This document shows, in pieces, positions 7,187 to 14,204 of a DNA stretch of 17,317 bases; position 1 is the stretch's first letter, and the number at the start of each line of letters is the position of its first letter. The notes under the pieces were generated by a model, which saw nothing but the letters and a program-made list of their open reading frames with translations, was not told where the DNA came from and made no database searches. A program made the translations under genes and the position numbers. The stretch covers positions 1-17,317 of the forward strand of contig CAYZKY010000134.1 of the NCBI GenBank assembly GCA_964478815.1, written 5' to 3'. Source of the stretch: DASVNK01 sp964478815 (GTDB lineage: Bacteria; Verrucomicrobiota; Verrucomicrobiia; Limisphaerales; SXQI01).

Positions 7187-8230
7187 ATGTTATCTCTGCT
7201 GACCGAAGCCTTGCCGAAGGGCCAGTCGCTCTCGCGCGAACAAATCGCCGATGCCGTGCGCGCCTTGACCGACCCGGAGCTGGCCGCCGAAACGAAAGCG
7301 GCCTTTCTCATGGCGCTCAATGCCAAGGGCGAAACGGTCGAAGAGATTGCCGGTTTCGCCTTCGAATTGCGCGAGCGCGCGATCCGCCCGGTGCTGGATG
7401 AAGCCACCCGGCAGGGGGAAATCCTCGATGTCTGCGGCACCGGCGGCGACCGCCTGGGCACTTTCAATATCTCCACGACCGTTGCCATCGTCGCCGCCGC
7501 CGCGGGGGTCAAGGTGGCCAAGCATGGCAATCGGGCCATGACCTCCCAAACGGGCAGCGCCGACGTGCTGGATGAGCTGGGCATTCCGACGCAACTCCCG
7601 CCGGACGAAGCGGCCCGCGCGCTTGCGAAGCACAATTTCGCTTTCTTCTTCGCGCCCATGTACCACCCCGCCTTCAAGCATATCGCGCCCTGTCGCAAGC
7701 TCTGCGCGGAGCGCGGCCAGCGCACCATCTTCAATTTTCTGGGGCCGCTCCTGAATCCCGTGCGGCCGACCGCCCAGCTCATGGGCGTCGCGCGGCCGGA
7801 ACTTTGCGGCTCCATCGCGCGAGTGCTTCAGCAGCTCGGCGGGCGGCGCGGCATGGTCGTCAGCGGCCAGACGTCGGTCGGGGCGCTGGACGAGCTTTGC
7901 ACGTTCGCCACAAATGCCATCGCCGAGTTTTATCAGGATCGCGGCTTTCACGAGTCGATCCTCGATCCGGCCCCTTTCGGTTTCGCGCCGGCCGGCATCG
8001 GCGATTTGAAGGGCGGCGATCGCCAGGCCAATGCCGCCATTCTGCGCGCCATCCTGCAAGGCCAGGACCGGGGTGCCCGGCGGGATGCGGTGCTCTTCAA
8101 CAGCGCCGCCGCCTTGTTTGTCGCCAGCCGCGTGGCGAATCTGCACGAGGGAGTAACGCTCGCGGCGGAGGTCATCGATCGCGGGCAGGCGCTGGCGAAG
8201 CTCGAGGAACTGGCCGGAGGTGCCCGATGA
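7187..8230 (+). CDS. trpD: Anthranilate phosphoribosyltransferase
   Basis: The product has 347 residues, the usual size. It transfers phosphoribose from PRPP to anthranilate, the second committed step of tryptophan synthesis, in the cytoplasm. The PRPP loop GTGGD is at 84-88, followed by TFNIST, KHGNR (112-116) and TGSADVLDELG (122-132). The helical segment FFFAPMYHPAFKHIAPCRK and the strongly conserved TIFNFLGPLLNPVRP confirm the family. The N-terminal region (LTDPELAAETKAAFLMALNAKGET) is the helical domain of this fold. Its stop overlaps the next gene by ATGA. No other trp genes are nearby, so it is detached from a classical trp operon. Confidence 0.96.
   Translation: MLSLLTEALPKGQSLSREQIADAVRALTDPELAAETKAAFLMALNAKGETVEEIAGFAFELRERAIRPVLDEATRQGEILDVCGTGGDRLGTFNISTTVAIVAAAAGVKVAKHGNRAMTSQTGSADVLDELGIPTQLPPDEAARALAKHNFAFFFAPMYHPAFKHIAPCRKLCAERGQRTIFNFLGPLLNPVRPTAQLMGVARPELCGSIARVLQQLGGRRGMVVSGQTSVGALDELCTFATNAIAEFYQDRGFHESILDPAPFGFAPAGIGDLKGGDRQANAAILRAILQGQDRGARRDAVLFNSAAALFVASRVANLHEGVTLAAEVIDRGQALAKLEELAGGAR
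8216..8221 (+). promoter_or_regulatory. Strong Shine-Dalgarno inside the end of trpD
   Basis: GGAGGT ends five bases before the ATG at 8227. Together with the ATGA stop-start overlap this fixes the start of the long exported protein at 8227, although the same frame stays open upstream through trpD. Confidence 0.85.
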
Positions 8231-11200
8231 CACGGTCCCTGGCCGTGCTGCTGCTCACGATCTGCTTCGCGCAGGCCCAGGGCACGGTCGACGTCGTCGC
8301 GGATCTGCTCAACGACTTCGCCTCGGCCCGCGTGCGCGACACGCTCTCCACCGAGGTGCGCCGCCCTTCGAGCGCCGGCGGCGTGAAGCAGGATGCCCTG
8401 TTCGAGCACCCGCTGGATGGCTCGAAACCGGCGCGCGTCGAGTACGATCTGAGCCTCCCGGAAGTGCGCGACGGGAACGCCCTCGTGTTCGCGTTCGATA
8501 TCGCCATCGCCGATGGGATCAAGCAGGGCACCGGCGAGGACGGCGTGCGCTTTCGCGTCGAGGTCGACGGCCGGGTCCTTTTCGATCAATCGACCGCCGA
8601 GCTGCGCTGGCAATCCTTCGCGCTGGATTTCACCGAATTCGCCAAAAGCAAAATCAGGCTGGCGCTCCTGACCGATGCGGTGGGCAACACGGCCTATGAT
8701 TGGGCGGTCTGGGGCAACCCGCGCGTCCTTCAGTTTCGCGGCAGCCGGATTGCCCGCTGGCCCGCGACCGGCCGCGGCCCCATCGGCGCGGTGGCTTTGC
8801 GCGGATCCTCCGCCCGGCTTCGGCTGCGGCCGGACGCGGGCGAACCGCTCGAGATTTCCTACCGCTCCGACTCGAACGGCTGGCTCGTGCGCGACTTCGC
8901 GTTTCCTGACGCCGAATCCGTCCGCGTCGAGCGCCTCGAAGGGGACGCGGAAGTATTGCTCGGAGCCTACACGCCGCGTCTGCGCATCGCGCGCTTCGCG
9001 CCCGTCCGGGCCGTCTACGCGGCGGGGGAACCGGCCGCGCTCAACGCGACGGTCGTCAACGAAGGGCGCGGCAAGCTCCGGCGCGGGCTCGCCGAAAGCT
9101 CCGTCACGATCGGCGGCCGGACGTTGGTCCCGCAACTGGCCCCGGCCCTCCGCCCCGGCGAGGAGTGGACCGCTTCCTGGGATCTGCCTGCGCCGGACTG
9201 GACGGGGCAGAGCCACGCGAGTCTCGAACTGAAATTGCAGGGGCTCCGCCAGACGGCGGACACCTATCTCGAGGTCGCCCGCGCCGATCTGACGCGTTTC
9301 ACCACGATCGAGAACGGATCGATCCGGCTCGATTTCGCCGAGCAGCCGGACGGCATTGGGTTTGCCCACGTCTTCGCCCGCCATCGCGAAGGCTGGGTGC
9401 GCGCGGCCACCTGGAAGCCGCTCTTCGGCATGCATACCCCGGTCGGACGACGCGCCGCCTACCATGAACCGCGCCCTTTGGTGGTCACGCGCGTCAATCC
9501 AGGAACGGTGCGCCTCAGGACGAAACAGTACGAGCTCGACGCCTCGCTGGAAGTGACGCTCGACGCGCAGCGCCCATTCGCCCGCATCCGTTACGAATGG
9601 TCCTCCTTTCGCGGCCAGCCGCTCCTGAGCCTCCTCGGGCCGAATCTATACGTCGGGGATGGCACCACCGGCGCGGCCAAGACGGGCGGGTTGTTTCCGG
9701 GACTCGAGTATCTGCTCGGCGGCGAGCGTTCCTCGAATCCCCGCGACTTCAGCCCGAACCTGGCCGACCGCCGTTCTCCCGATCCGGCCAAAATCACCCT
9801 GCCATTCATGGCGGTAACCGCCGGGCCCGGCGGCCGCACCGCCCCCGTTGAAGCCGGCCGGTTCTTCACGCCGGATGCCTTGCTGGATATGGCCTACCTG
9901 CCCGGCGCCGGTCCGGAAACCACCGTCGCCTTGGCTTGGAGCCTGACCGGCACCAACGTGCCTTCCGCCCGGTTTTCCTCCCCCAACCTCGATGAAGGCA
10001 TGGATAACCACCGGCTCGGGCTGTTTCTGCCCGGCTTCGGCCCCGCGTTGCCCGAGAACGCCGCCGTCGCCACCAGCCCATGGAAGCTGAGCCACGGCTT
10101 GACGAATACGTTGGAAGCGACCCTCATCGCCCGGCCCGGTGGCGCCTTGGCCGCGTTCGGCGACCGGTTGCGCGATCTGGGCGGCCTCCCCGCGCCGGAG
10201 CCCGCCCCGCGAACGGTGCAGGAGGAATTCGACCTCTGCCGCAAGGGCTTTCTCGAAACGGTCTGGGATGAAAGCCGCAGCCAATGGCGGCATTGCATCG
10301 GGTGGGGCTCCAGTGACGCTCCCGGCTTTGCCGCGTTGCTCTGGCTCGATGCGCTCGTGGCCACCAACCAGGCCGGAGCCCGTGCCTCCCGCGAGCGCGT
10401 CGAACGCGTCGCCGCCAAAATGCTGGCCGGGGGCGGCGCCGGTTCCTTCATGTCGCAAGCCGCCTGCCATATCATGCAGTGGGAATTGCCCTTTTACTTC
10501 GGCCACCTGGCCGAGGCGATGCCCGCCGCCGCGCAGTCGGTTCAGTCGGTCATCGGCGCGCAACAGCCCAACGGCGGCTGGCTCTACGATCCGCGGAACG
10601 AAGAACAATCCAGCCTCGGCCGGGCCGGGGATTCGGTGCTCGGCACTTGCGCCAATCGCGCCTCCACCGTCCTTCGCTATGCGCGCATTACGGGCGATGC
10701 GCCGGCCTGGGCGGCCGGGGAGAAGGCGCTCCGCTTCCTCGAAAACTTTCGCGTGCCGCGCGGCGGACAGACCTGGGAATGCCCCATGTACGAGCCGGAT
10801 ATTCTCGCGGCCGCCTATGCCATCCGCGCCAACCTCGATGGCTACCGCATCAGCGGCAATAAACGCTGGCTCCGCAACGCGCTCTACTGGGCCGAGACCG
10901 GCGTGCCGTTCATTTACCTTCGCGGCCTGCCCGGCAAACCGATGATGCTCGGCGCGGTCATTCCCGTCTTCGGCAGCACCTTCTACACCCACTCCTGGCT
11001 GGCCATGCCGGTGCAATGGTGCGGCCTCGTCTACACCTATCACCTCTGGCATCTCATCCAGGAACTCGAGCGCACCTCGCTGGCGGGCGTCGAATCTCCC
11101 ATGCCGCTCGAACTCGGGTTCTCGACCTCCGATTGGCGGCGCATCGTCGAACTCGTAACCGTCAGCGCGATGCACCAACAATTTCCCGACGGCGACAAGG

Positions 11201-11622
11201 TGGGCAGCTATCCCGACAGCATCACGAACTTCGAGCAGCGGAACCCCGCCTTTATCAATCCGGAGGATATCCTCGTGAACGTGCTCGCCTTGCACGGCAC
11301 CGATCCCGACATCAAAACCGCCCGCACCAACGGCGTCACCATCAGTTCCGGTGCCCGCATCGAAAACCTCCGCCGCGACGGCCCGACTCTCCGCTTCGAC
11401 CTAAGCTGGTTCCCCAACCAAACCGTCCACGCCCTCCTCGCCGGCCTCCGCCCCGAAACCATCCGCGTCTCCGGCCAAATCCTCCCCCGCCTCGACCGCC
11501 CCCCCTCCCGAACCCCCGGCTGGTTCTGGAACGACCAACATCAACGCGCCTACCTTTCTCTCTCGCTTGCTGAGTCACGCGCCAAAGTCGAAATTCAGGA
11601 AGCACCTTCCGCTCAGCCTTGA
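8227..11622 (+). CDS. Large exported protein with beta-sandwich and alpha/alpha-toroid regions, function unknown
   Basis: The product has 1131 residues. Residues 1-18 are a signal peptide (MTRSLAVLLLTICFAQAQG). Residues about 20-165 look like a beta-sandwich of NPCBM or galactose-binding type (RVEYDLSLPEV, FRVEVDGRVLFDQ, YDWAVWGNPRV). Residues about 250-355 resemble a CARDB/Ig-like module (AVYAAGEPAALNATVVNEG). Residues about 360-640 are beta-rich. Residues about 664-948 are helical with a GW-rich pattern (QWRHCIGWGSSDAPGFAAL, QQPNGGWLYDP near 779), as in alpha/alpha-toroid enzymes such as polysaccharide lyases and glycosidases. A further helical part and a beta-rich tail complete it. I recognise no specific family; a secreted polysaccharide-active enzyme is a guess from architecture. 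It is translationally coupled to trpD, an odd partner. The last 200 bp are extremely C-rich and include a C7 run (11499-11505). Confidence 0.85.
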   Translation: MTRSLAVLLLTICFAQAQGTVDVVADLLNDFASARVRDTLSTEVRRPSSAGGVKQDALFEHPLDGSKPARVEYDLSLPEVRDGNALVFAFDIAIADGIKQGTGEDGVRFRVEVDGRVLFDQSTAELRWQSFALDFTEFAKSKIRLALLTDAVGNTAYDWAVWGNPRVLQFRGSRIARWPATGRGPIGAVALRGSSARLRLRPDAGEPLEISYRSDSNGWLVRDFAFPDAESVRVERLEGDAEVLLGAYTPRLRIARFAPVRAVYAAGEPAALNATVVNEGRGKLRRGLAESSVTIGGRTLVPQLAPALRPGEEWTASWDLPAPDWTGQSHASLELKLQGLRQTADTYLEVARADLTRFTTIENGSIRLDFAEQPDGIGFAHVFARHREGWVRAATWKPLFGMHTPVGRRAAYHEPRPLVVTRVNPGTVRLRTKQYELDASLEVTLDAQRPFARIRYEWSSFRGQPLLSLLGPNLYVGDGTTGAAKTGGLFPGLEYLLGGERSSNPRDFSPNLADRRSPDPAKITLPFMAVTAGPGGRTAPVEAGRFFTPDALLDMAYLPGAGPETTVALAWSLTGTNVPSARFSSPNLDEGMDNHRLGLFLPGFGPALPENAAVATSPWKLSHGLTNTLEATLIARPGGALAAFGDRLRDLGGLPAPEPAPRTVQEEFDLCRKGFLETVWDESRSQWRHCIGWGSSDAPGFAALLWLDALVATNQAGARASRERVERVAAKMLAGGGAGSFMSQAACHIMQWELPFYFGHLAEAMPAAAQSVQSVIGAQQPNGGWLYDPRNEEQSSLGRAGDSVLGTCANRASTVLRYARITGDAPAWAAGEKALRFLENFRVPRGGQTWECPMYEPDILAAAYAIRANLDGYRISGNKRWLRNALYWAETGVPFIYLRGLPGKPMMLGAVIPVFGSTFYTHSWLAMPVQWCGLVYTYHLWHLIQELERTSLAGVESPMPLELGFSTSDWRRIVELVTVSAMHQQFPDGDKVGSYPDSITNFEQRNPAFINPEDILVNVLALHGTDPDIKTARTNGVTISSGARIENLRRDGPTLRFDLSWFPNQTVHALLAGLRPETIRVSGQILPRLDRPPSRTPGWFWNDQHQRAYLSLSLAESRAKVEIQEAPSAQP

Positions 11623-11762
11623 TCCCGCGACACACCTATCGAATTGGCAAAGCGAAAAGAAGCTTTCACCGCTGCATCGGTTTTCGGAAAACAGCACCGC
11701 GTCGCATACCGAGCAAGAGGCGCTGTTCGAGTTTTCGAAGCGCGTTTTGTGCCGACCAACCG

Positions 11763-11831
11763 GACCGTGTCGTAATTCCCGTTACGTCGGACGGTCACAT
11801 GCGTTCGAATCGCAACGTAATTTGTATTGCG
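11763..11831 (+). other. Two inverted repeats in the 284-bp gap before the PEP-CTERM-like gene
   Basis: The first has GACCG (11763-11767) with CGGTC (11792-11796), and inside them CGTAA (11771-11775) with TTACG (11782-11786). The second has CGCAA (11811-11815) with TTGCG (11827-11831). Neither ends in a T-run. They may be operators, mRNA structures or chance. The rest of 11623-11906 shows no convincing gene and is less GC-rich than its surroundings. Confidence 0.3.
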
Positions 11832-11906
11832 ACTACTTTCCCGTTTGGGTGATGCTGTCTTCAGTGCAAGATTGTTAGCTCGACCAAAATCTCTACCCCA
11901 AAAAAA

Positions 11907-12710
11907 ATGCAATCGAACTCATTCTTCAGTTTCCCCCCAATTCTCCTAGTAGCCGCATTGACTAGTTCGGCGAACTTGATCGCCTCCCCGATCCTCACTT
12001 CCTCACAAGAACGAAGCGTGCTTCTGGACATATTTGTTCAGGTTCCGGGAGATTCGCGTGGAGCTTTTGACGCGCTTGCCGCACCAGACTTTGGGCCCTT
12101 CGACGCGGAGGTCGCGTGGTCGTCGACTGCCAAGTCGGATACATCCCACGCCATCGGACATGCTTCGACGTCCCAAAGTTCAGCTATCGGTGCGAAGTCT
12201 ATCTTCGCCCAACTCGGTGCCGCGATTTATGTATCGAGATCCCCGTCGGTTAAAGAGTATACTCGTGTTCTTAACTATTCTGTCTCCGCCTTCCATGTGG
12301 AATTTGCCGTCAGTACCGTTTGCAGCTTTACCCTGGTCGGTGCCGTCGATACATCCATCACCCTTACCGGTGGTGCTCCAGCGCCGGGTCACAGCAGCGT
12401 CGTCACGTTCTCCGAGTTGAATCCGGGCGGTTTTAGTCTCGGAACGATCAACGACGGGCAAGTATTTGCATGGAACGGCGTTTTGATGCCGGGAAGGTAC
12501 TACTCCTTGCAGGCTTTAAGTTCCGTAACCGCCGATGCGGACTTGATCTCGGAATTTTCCGAAACTATCGAAGCCACGAGCAAGGTCGACTTTCGTCTCG
12601 ATCTGAGGCCACAACTCGTGCCCGAGGTCGGCGTGAATTTAGGTGGAGTCGCTCTGCTCTTCGGCGTCCTCACAGCCGCACGCCGGTTCATTGATGCTCA
12701 CGTACTCTAA
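11907..12710 (+). CDS. Exported protein with a variant PEP-CTERM sorting signal
   Basis: The product has 267 residues. The N-terminus (residues 1-27) is a signal peptide with hydrophobic PPILLVAALTSSANLIAS. The body is Ser/Thr-rich and beta-prone with one Cys (residue 139), as is common for exopolysaccharide-associated surface proteins. The C-terminus has the tripartite exosortase signal: VPEVG (238-242) in place of VPEP, a hydrophobic helix (about 243-258), then Arg-Arg at 259-260 and a short tail. Such proteins are recognised by an EpsH/XrtA-type exosortase at the inner membrane and moved to the surface. No exosortase is in this window. The start ATG follows an A-run with no Shine-Dalgarno site. 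GC content is visibly lower than in flanking genes, which fits a young or acquired gene. Its stop overlaps the end of the decayed ATPase on the other strand. Confidence 0.7.
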   Translation: MQSNSFFSFPPILLVAALTSSANLIASPILTSSQERSVLLDIFVQVPGDSRGAFDALAAPDFGPFDAEVAWSSTAKSDTSHAIGHASTSQSSAIGAKSIFAQLGAAIYVSRSPSVKEYTRVLNYSVSAFHVEFAVSTVCSFTLVGAVDTSITLTGGAPAPGHSSVVTFSELNPGGFSLGTINDGQVFAWNGVLMPGRYYSLQALSSVTADADLISEFSETIEATSKVDFRLDLRPQLVPEVGVNLGGVALLFGVLTAARRFIDAHVL

Positions 12711-13039
12711 AACAAGTGCTTTATCTCCTCCTCCGTCGAGGACATCCATTACCACGCCGGCATGACCTGCATCGGCGCAGGCACCGCCGGCTGCGGCAGT
12801 CCGGATTCCAGGACCAGCAGCAGCGGCACCGCCTGCGGATGCTCCGCCATCACCTCTTGTATGGCTCGAACCTCGCGGGCGAGCGTGGCCGAGTCATCCG
12901 AGGCGGGCGCAGACCTGCATGAGCCATTGGCGATGGTCCCGCCCGCGCGCCAGAAAATCCACCTCGTATTCCGGTGCCGTCCGCGCGTAGGCCCCTCCTC
13001 CCGCCGCTGCACGGCGTACTCCAATGTTTCCCGAGGCAA
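12707..13039 (-). pseudogene. Decayed C-terminal fragment of a DUF4143-type ATP-binding protein
   Basis: Reading the minus strand gives the C-terminal domain of the AAA/DUF4143 ATPase family, in pieces. Frame A (13036 to about 12995) reads LEYAVQRREEG. A one-base loss in the C4 run at 12992-12995 moves to frame B, AYARTAPEYEVDFLARG...WLMQVCARL (about 12994-12900), which carries the EVDFLAR and QVC nuclease-like hallmark. Around 12895-12900 one extra base returns to frame A: TLAREVRAIQEVMAEHPQAV and on to VMPAW. A TAA at 12749-12751 then stands between two Trp codons, where homologues have W-Q/E-W; reading through gives WMSSTEEEIKHLF and a stop at 12707. The N-terminal P-loop part is absent. 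These ATPases are often scattered, mobile-like genes. Clearly not functional. Confidence 0.8.
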
Positions 13040-13581
13040 CGCAGAGGCCGGCTTGGTGAATCTGGTCGTTTAAGACTTTCTAATGTGGCCATAATTGGAA
13101 GTTTAGAACGGCCAAATTCTCGGCGAAGCGTTTCGCGGCGCGGCGGAAACTTTGCGTCGGAATGAGAGCCCGTTTCACCGCAGAATTTCACGCTTTCAGC
13201 GAAGGACTCAAATAGTCTACATTTCACCATCTTGGCGTTTGCTTTTTGACGATACTGAGGCGAGTGTTCCTTCGGATGTAGACCATTAATTATGAATTCG
13301 ACACGGAACACGGAACGCTCGCTGGCCCCGCGCTCAGCCTTCGCTGCAGTCCCGTGCATGCCGTCCTTAAGTATGCATTTTATGTGCTCTCACTCAGTCC
13401 GATGGCCTTCGCTAAAGCTCGCCAACACCCCTGCCGGAGGCCCGTAAATAGGACATCCTGAGAGCAAATTCCCTCTCGCCGCGAGTACCCGATGGAGCCT
13501 AAAAGTATTAAAAGAAACATTTCATTGAATGGCTCACTTCCCCCGGATGCCTTTGCCCGCTGCCGCGCCGTCCGGCGGCAC
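13040..13581. other. Intergenic region without a supported gene
   Basis: This stretch is AT-richer than its neighbours. It contains an imperfect inverted repeat TGGCC (13086-13090) / GGCCA (13110-13114), AT-rich repeat-like sequence near 13286-13299, and ACACGGA repeats at 13301-13316. The open frames on both strands have no recognisable domain, signal or ribosome site. It may be a scar left with the ATPase fragment next to it. Confidence 0.6.
13301..13316. repeat. Short tandem repeat ACACGGA, 7-bp period
   Basis: Two full copies of ACACGGA plus AC follow an AATTATGAATTCG segment. Like the arrays at the left end of the window, it is a small intergenic tandem repeat. Confidence 0.5.
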
Positions 13582-13609
13582 TGGACAGAGGCGTTCGATG
13601 CCCTAGAGT
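13582..13609 (+). promoter_or_regulatory. Candidate promoter for the DUF5069/beta-propeller operon
   Basis: TGGACA (13582-13587, five of six to TTGACA) and TAGAGT (13604-13609, four of six to TATAAT) are 16 bp apart. A start about seven bases downstream would leave a leader of roughly 57 bases containing the ribosome site at 13661. Confidence 0.4.
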
Positions 13610-13660
13610 GGACGCACCAGCCTCGGGATGGCCACGATTCGGCCCCGAAGGCTGCTCGAT

Positions 13661-13666
13661 GGAGGA
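13661..13666 (+). promoter_or_regulatory. Shine-Dalgarno site fixing the start at 13673
   Basis: GGAGGA ends six bases before the ATG at 13673. An in-frame ATG at 13628 lacks such a site and adds 15 residues of no clear character, so 13673 is chosen. Confidence 0.8.
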
Positions 13667-13672
13667 ACACGC

Positions 13673-14200
13673 ATGAACAGCTACGACTGGCCCGCTCGAT
13701 TCAAGGAGGTCTACGCCGCAGGGCAGAAGCGCTACAACGCAGGGGAACGCCGTCCGGCCGGTTTGTTCAGCAAGGCGGAACTGGAGTTTCTCGCCTCGAT
13801 CGGCTGCTCCGCCCAGGAGATGTTCGATTTCATCGACGACCTCGCCGGGTATGGCGAACCGGATTTCGAAACCACGCTTCTCGTGCAATCGGTGCGGCGC
13901 GATTACCTGCTGGTGGAGCAGGGTGGGGTGCCGTCGAAGCGGCAGATTTCGATGTCCGACCTGCCCTCGAAACAGGAGGAAGTGGATGGCATCGCCTGGC
14001 TGCCCCGCTTGATCGAGAAGGCCCGGGCCAAACTACGCGGCGAGATGCCGCCCGACCTGATGTATCTCTGCGGCGGTGATCGCCCATTTCTCCGCGGCGT
14101 CAATGTCGAGCCCAGCGAGTTTCTCCGGCTCGTCTGGTCGGCCGGTCCGGATAACCGGAAGGTGATCGACTACGTCAAAAACCGCCGCGCTGCCGCCTGA
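13673..14200 (+). CDS. DUF5069-like cytoplasmic protein
   Basis: The product has 175 residues and no signal peptide. The N-terminal half (about 1-85) is helical: DWPARFKEVYAAGQKRY, then FSKAELEFLASIGCSAQEMF and a segment VRRDYLLVEQGG. The C-terminal half (about 100-175) has the pattern GIAWLPRLIEKARAKLRGEM, then YLCGGDRPFLRGVNVEPSEFL and a terminal helix, which I recognise as DUF5069, a family seen often in Verrucomicrobiota. Its biochemical role is unknown. The next gene starts four bases after the stop, so it heads a tight operon whose other two products are envelope proteins. The family call is from memory of the pattern and should be treated as probable. Confidence 0.75.
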   Translation: MNSYDWPARFKEVYAAGQKRYNAGERRPAGLFSKAELEFLASIGCSAQEMFDFIDDLAGYGEPDFETTLLVQSVRRDYLLVEQGGVPSKRQISMSDLPSKQEEVDGIAWLPRLIEKARAKLRGEMPPDLMYLCGGDRPFLRGVNVEPSEFLRLVWSAGPDNRKVIDYVKNRRAAA

Positions 14201-14204
14201 TATT

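Noticed and set aside
7804..8226. An N-terminal extension of the long exported protein through trpD
   Set aside because: The frame is open but out of phase with trpD; the strong ribosome site at 8216-8221 and the signal peptide both point to 8227.
11680..11693. Small GTTTTC/AAAAC hairpin after the long gene as a terminator
   Set aside because: The stem is only about five A/T-rich pairs and has no T-run, so it is too weak to call.
12762..13073. A 103-codon plus-strand open frame, Ser/Cys-rich
   Set aside because: It is antisense to the ATPase remnant and has unnatural composition.
12850..13359. A 169-codon minus-strand open frame
   Set aside because: It crosses from intergenic sequence into the third frame of the decayed ATPase; no domain, and the true homology is in the other two frames.
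13380..13670. A 96-codon minus-strand open frame
   Set aside because: No signal, domain or ribosome site; the region also contains the likely promoter of the downstream operon.
13492..14079. A 195-codon plus-strand open frame beginning before the DUF5069-like gene
   Set aside because: It overlaps most of that gene in a different frame, is Arg-rich and has no recognisable motif.
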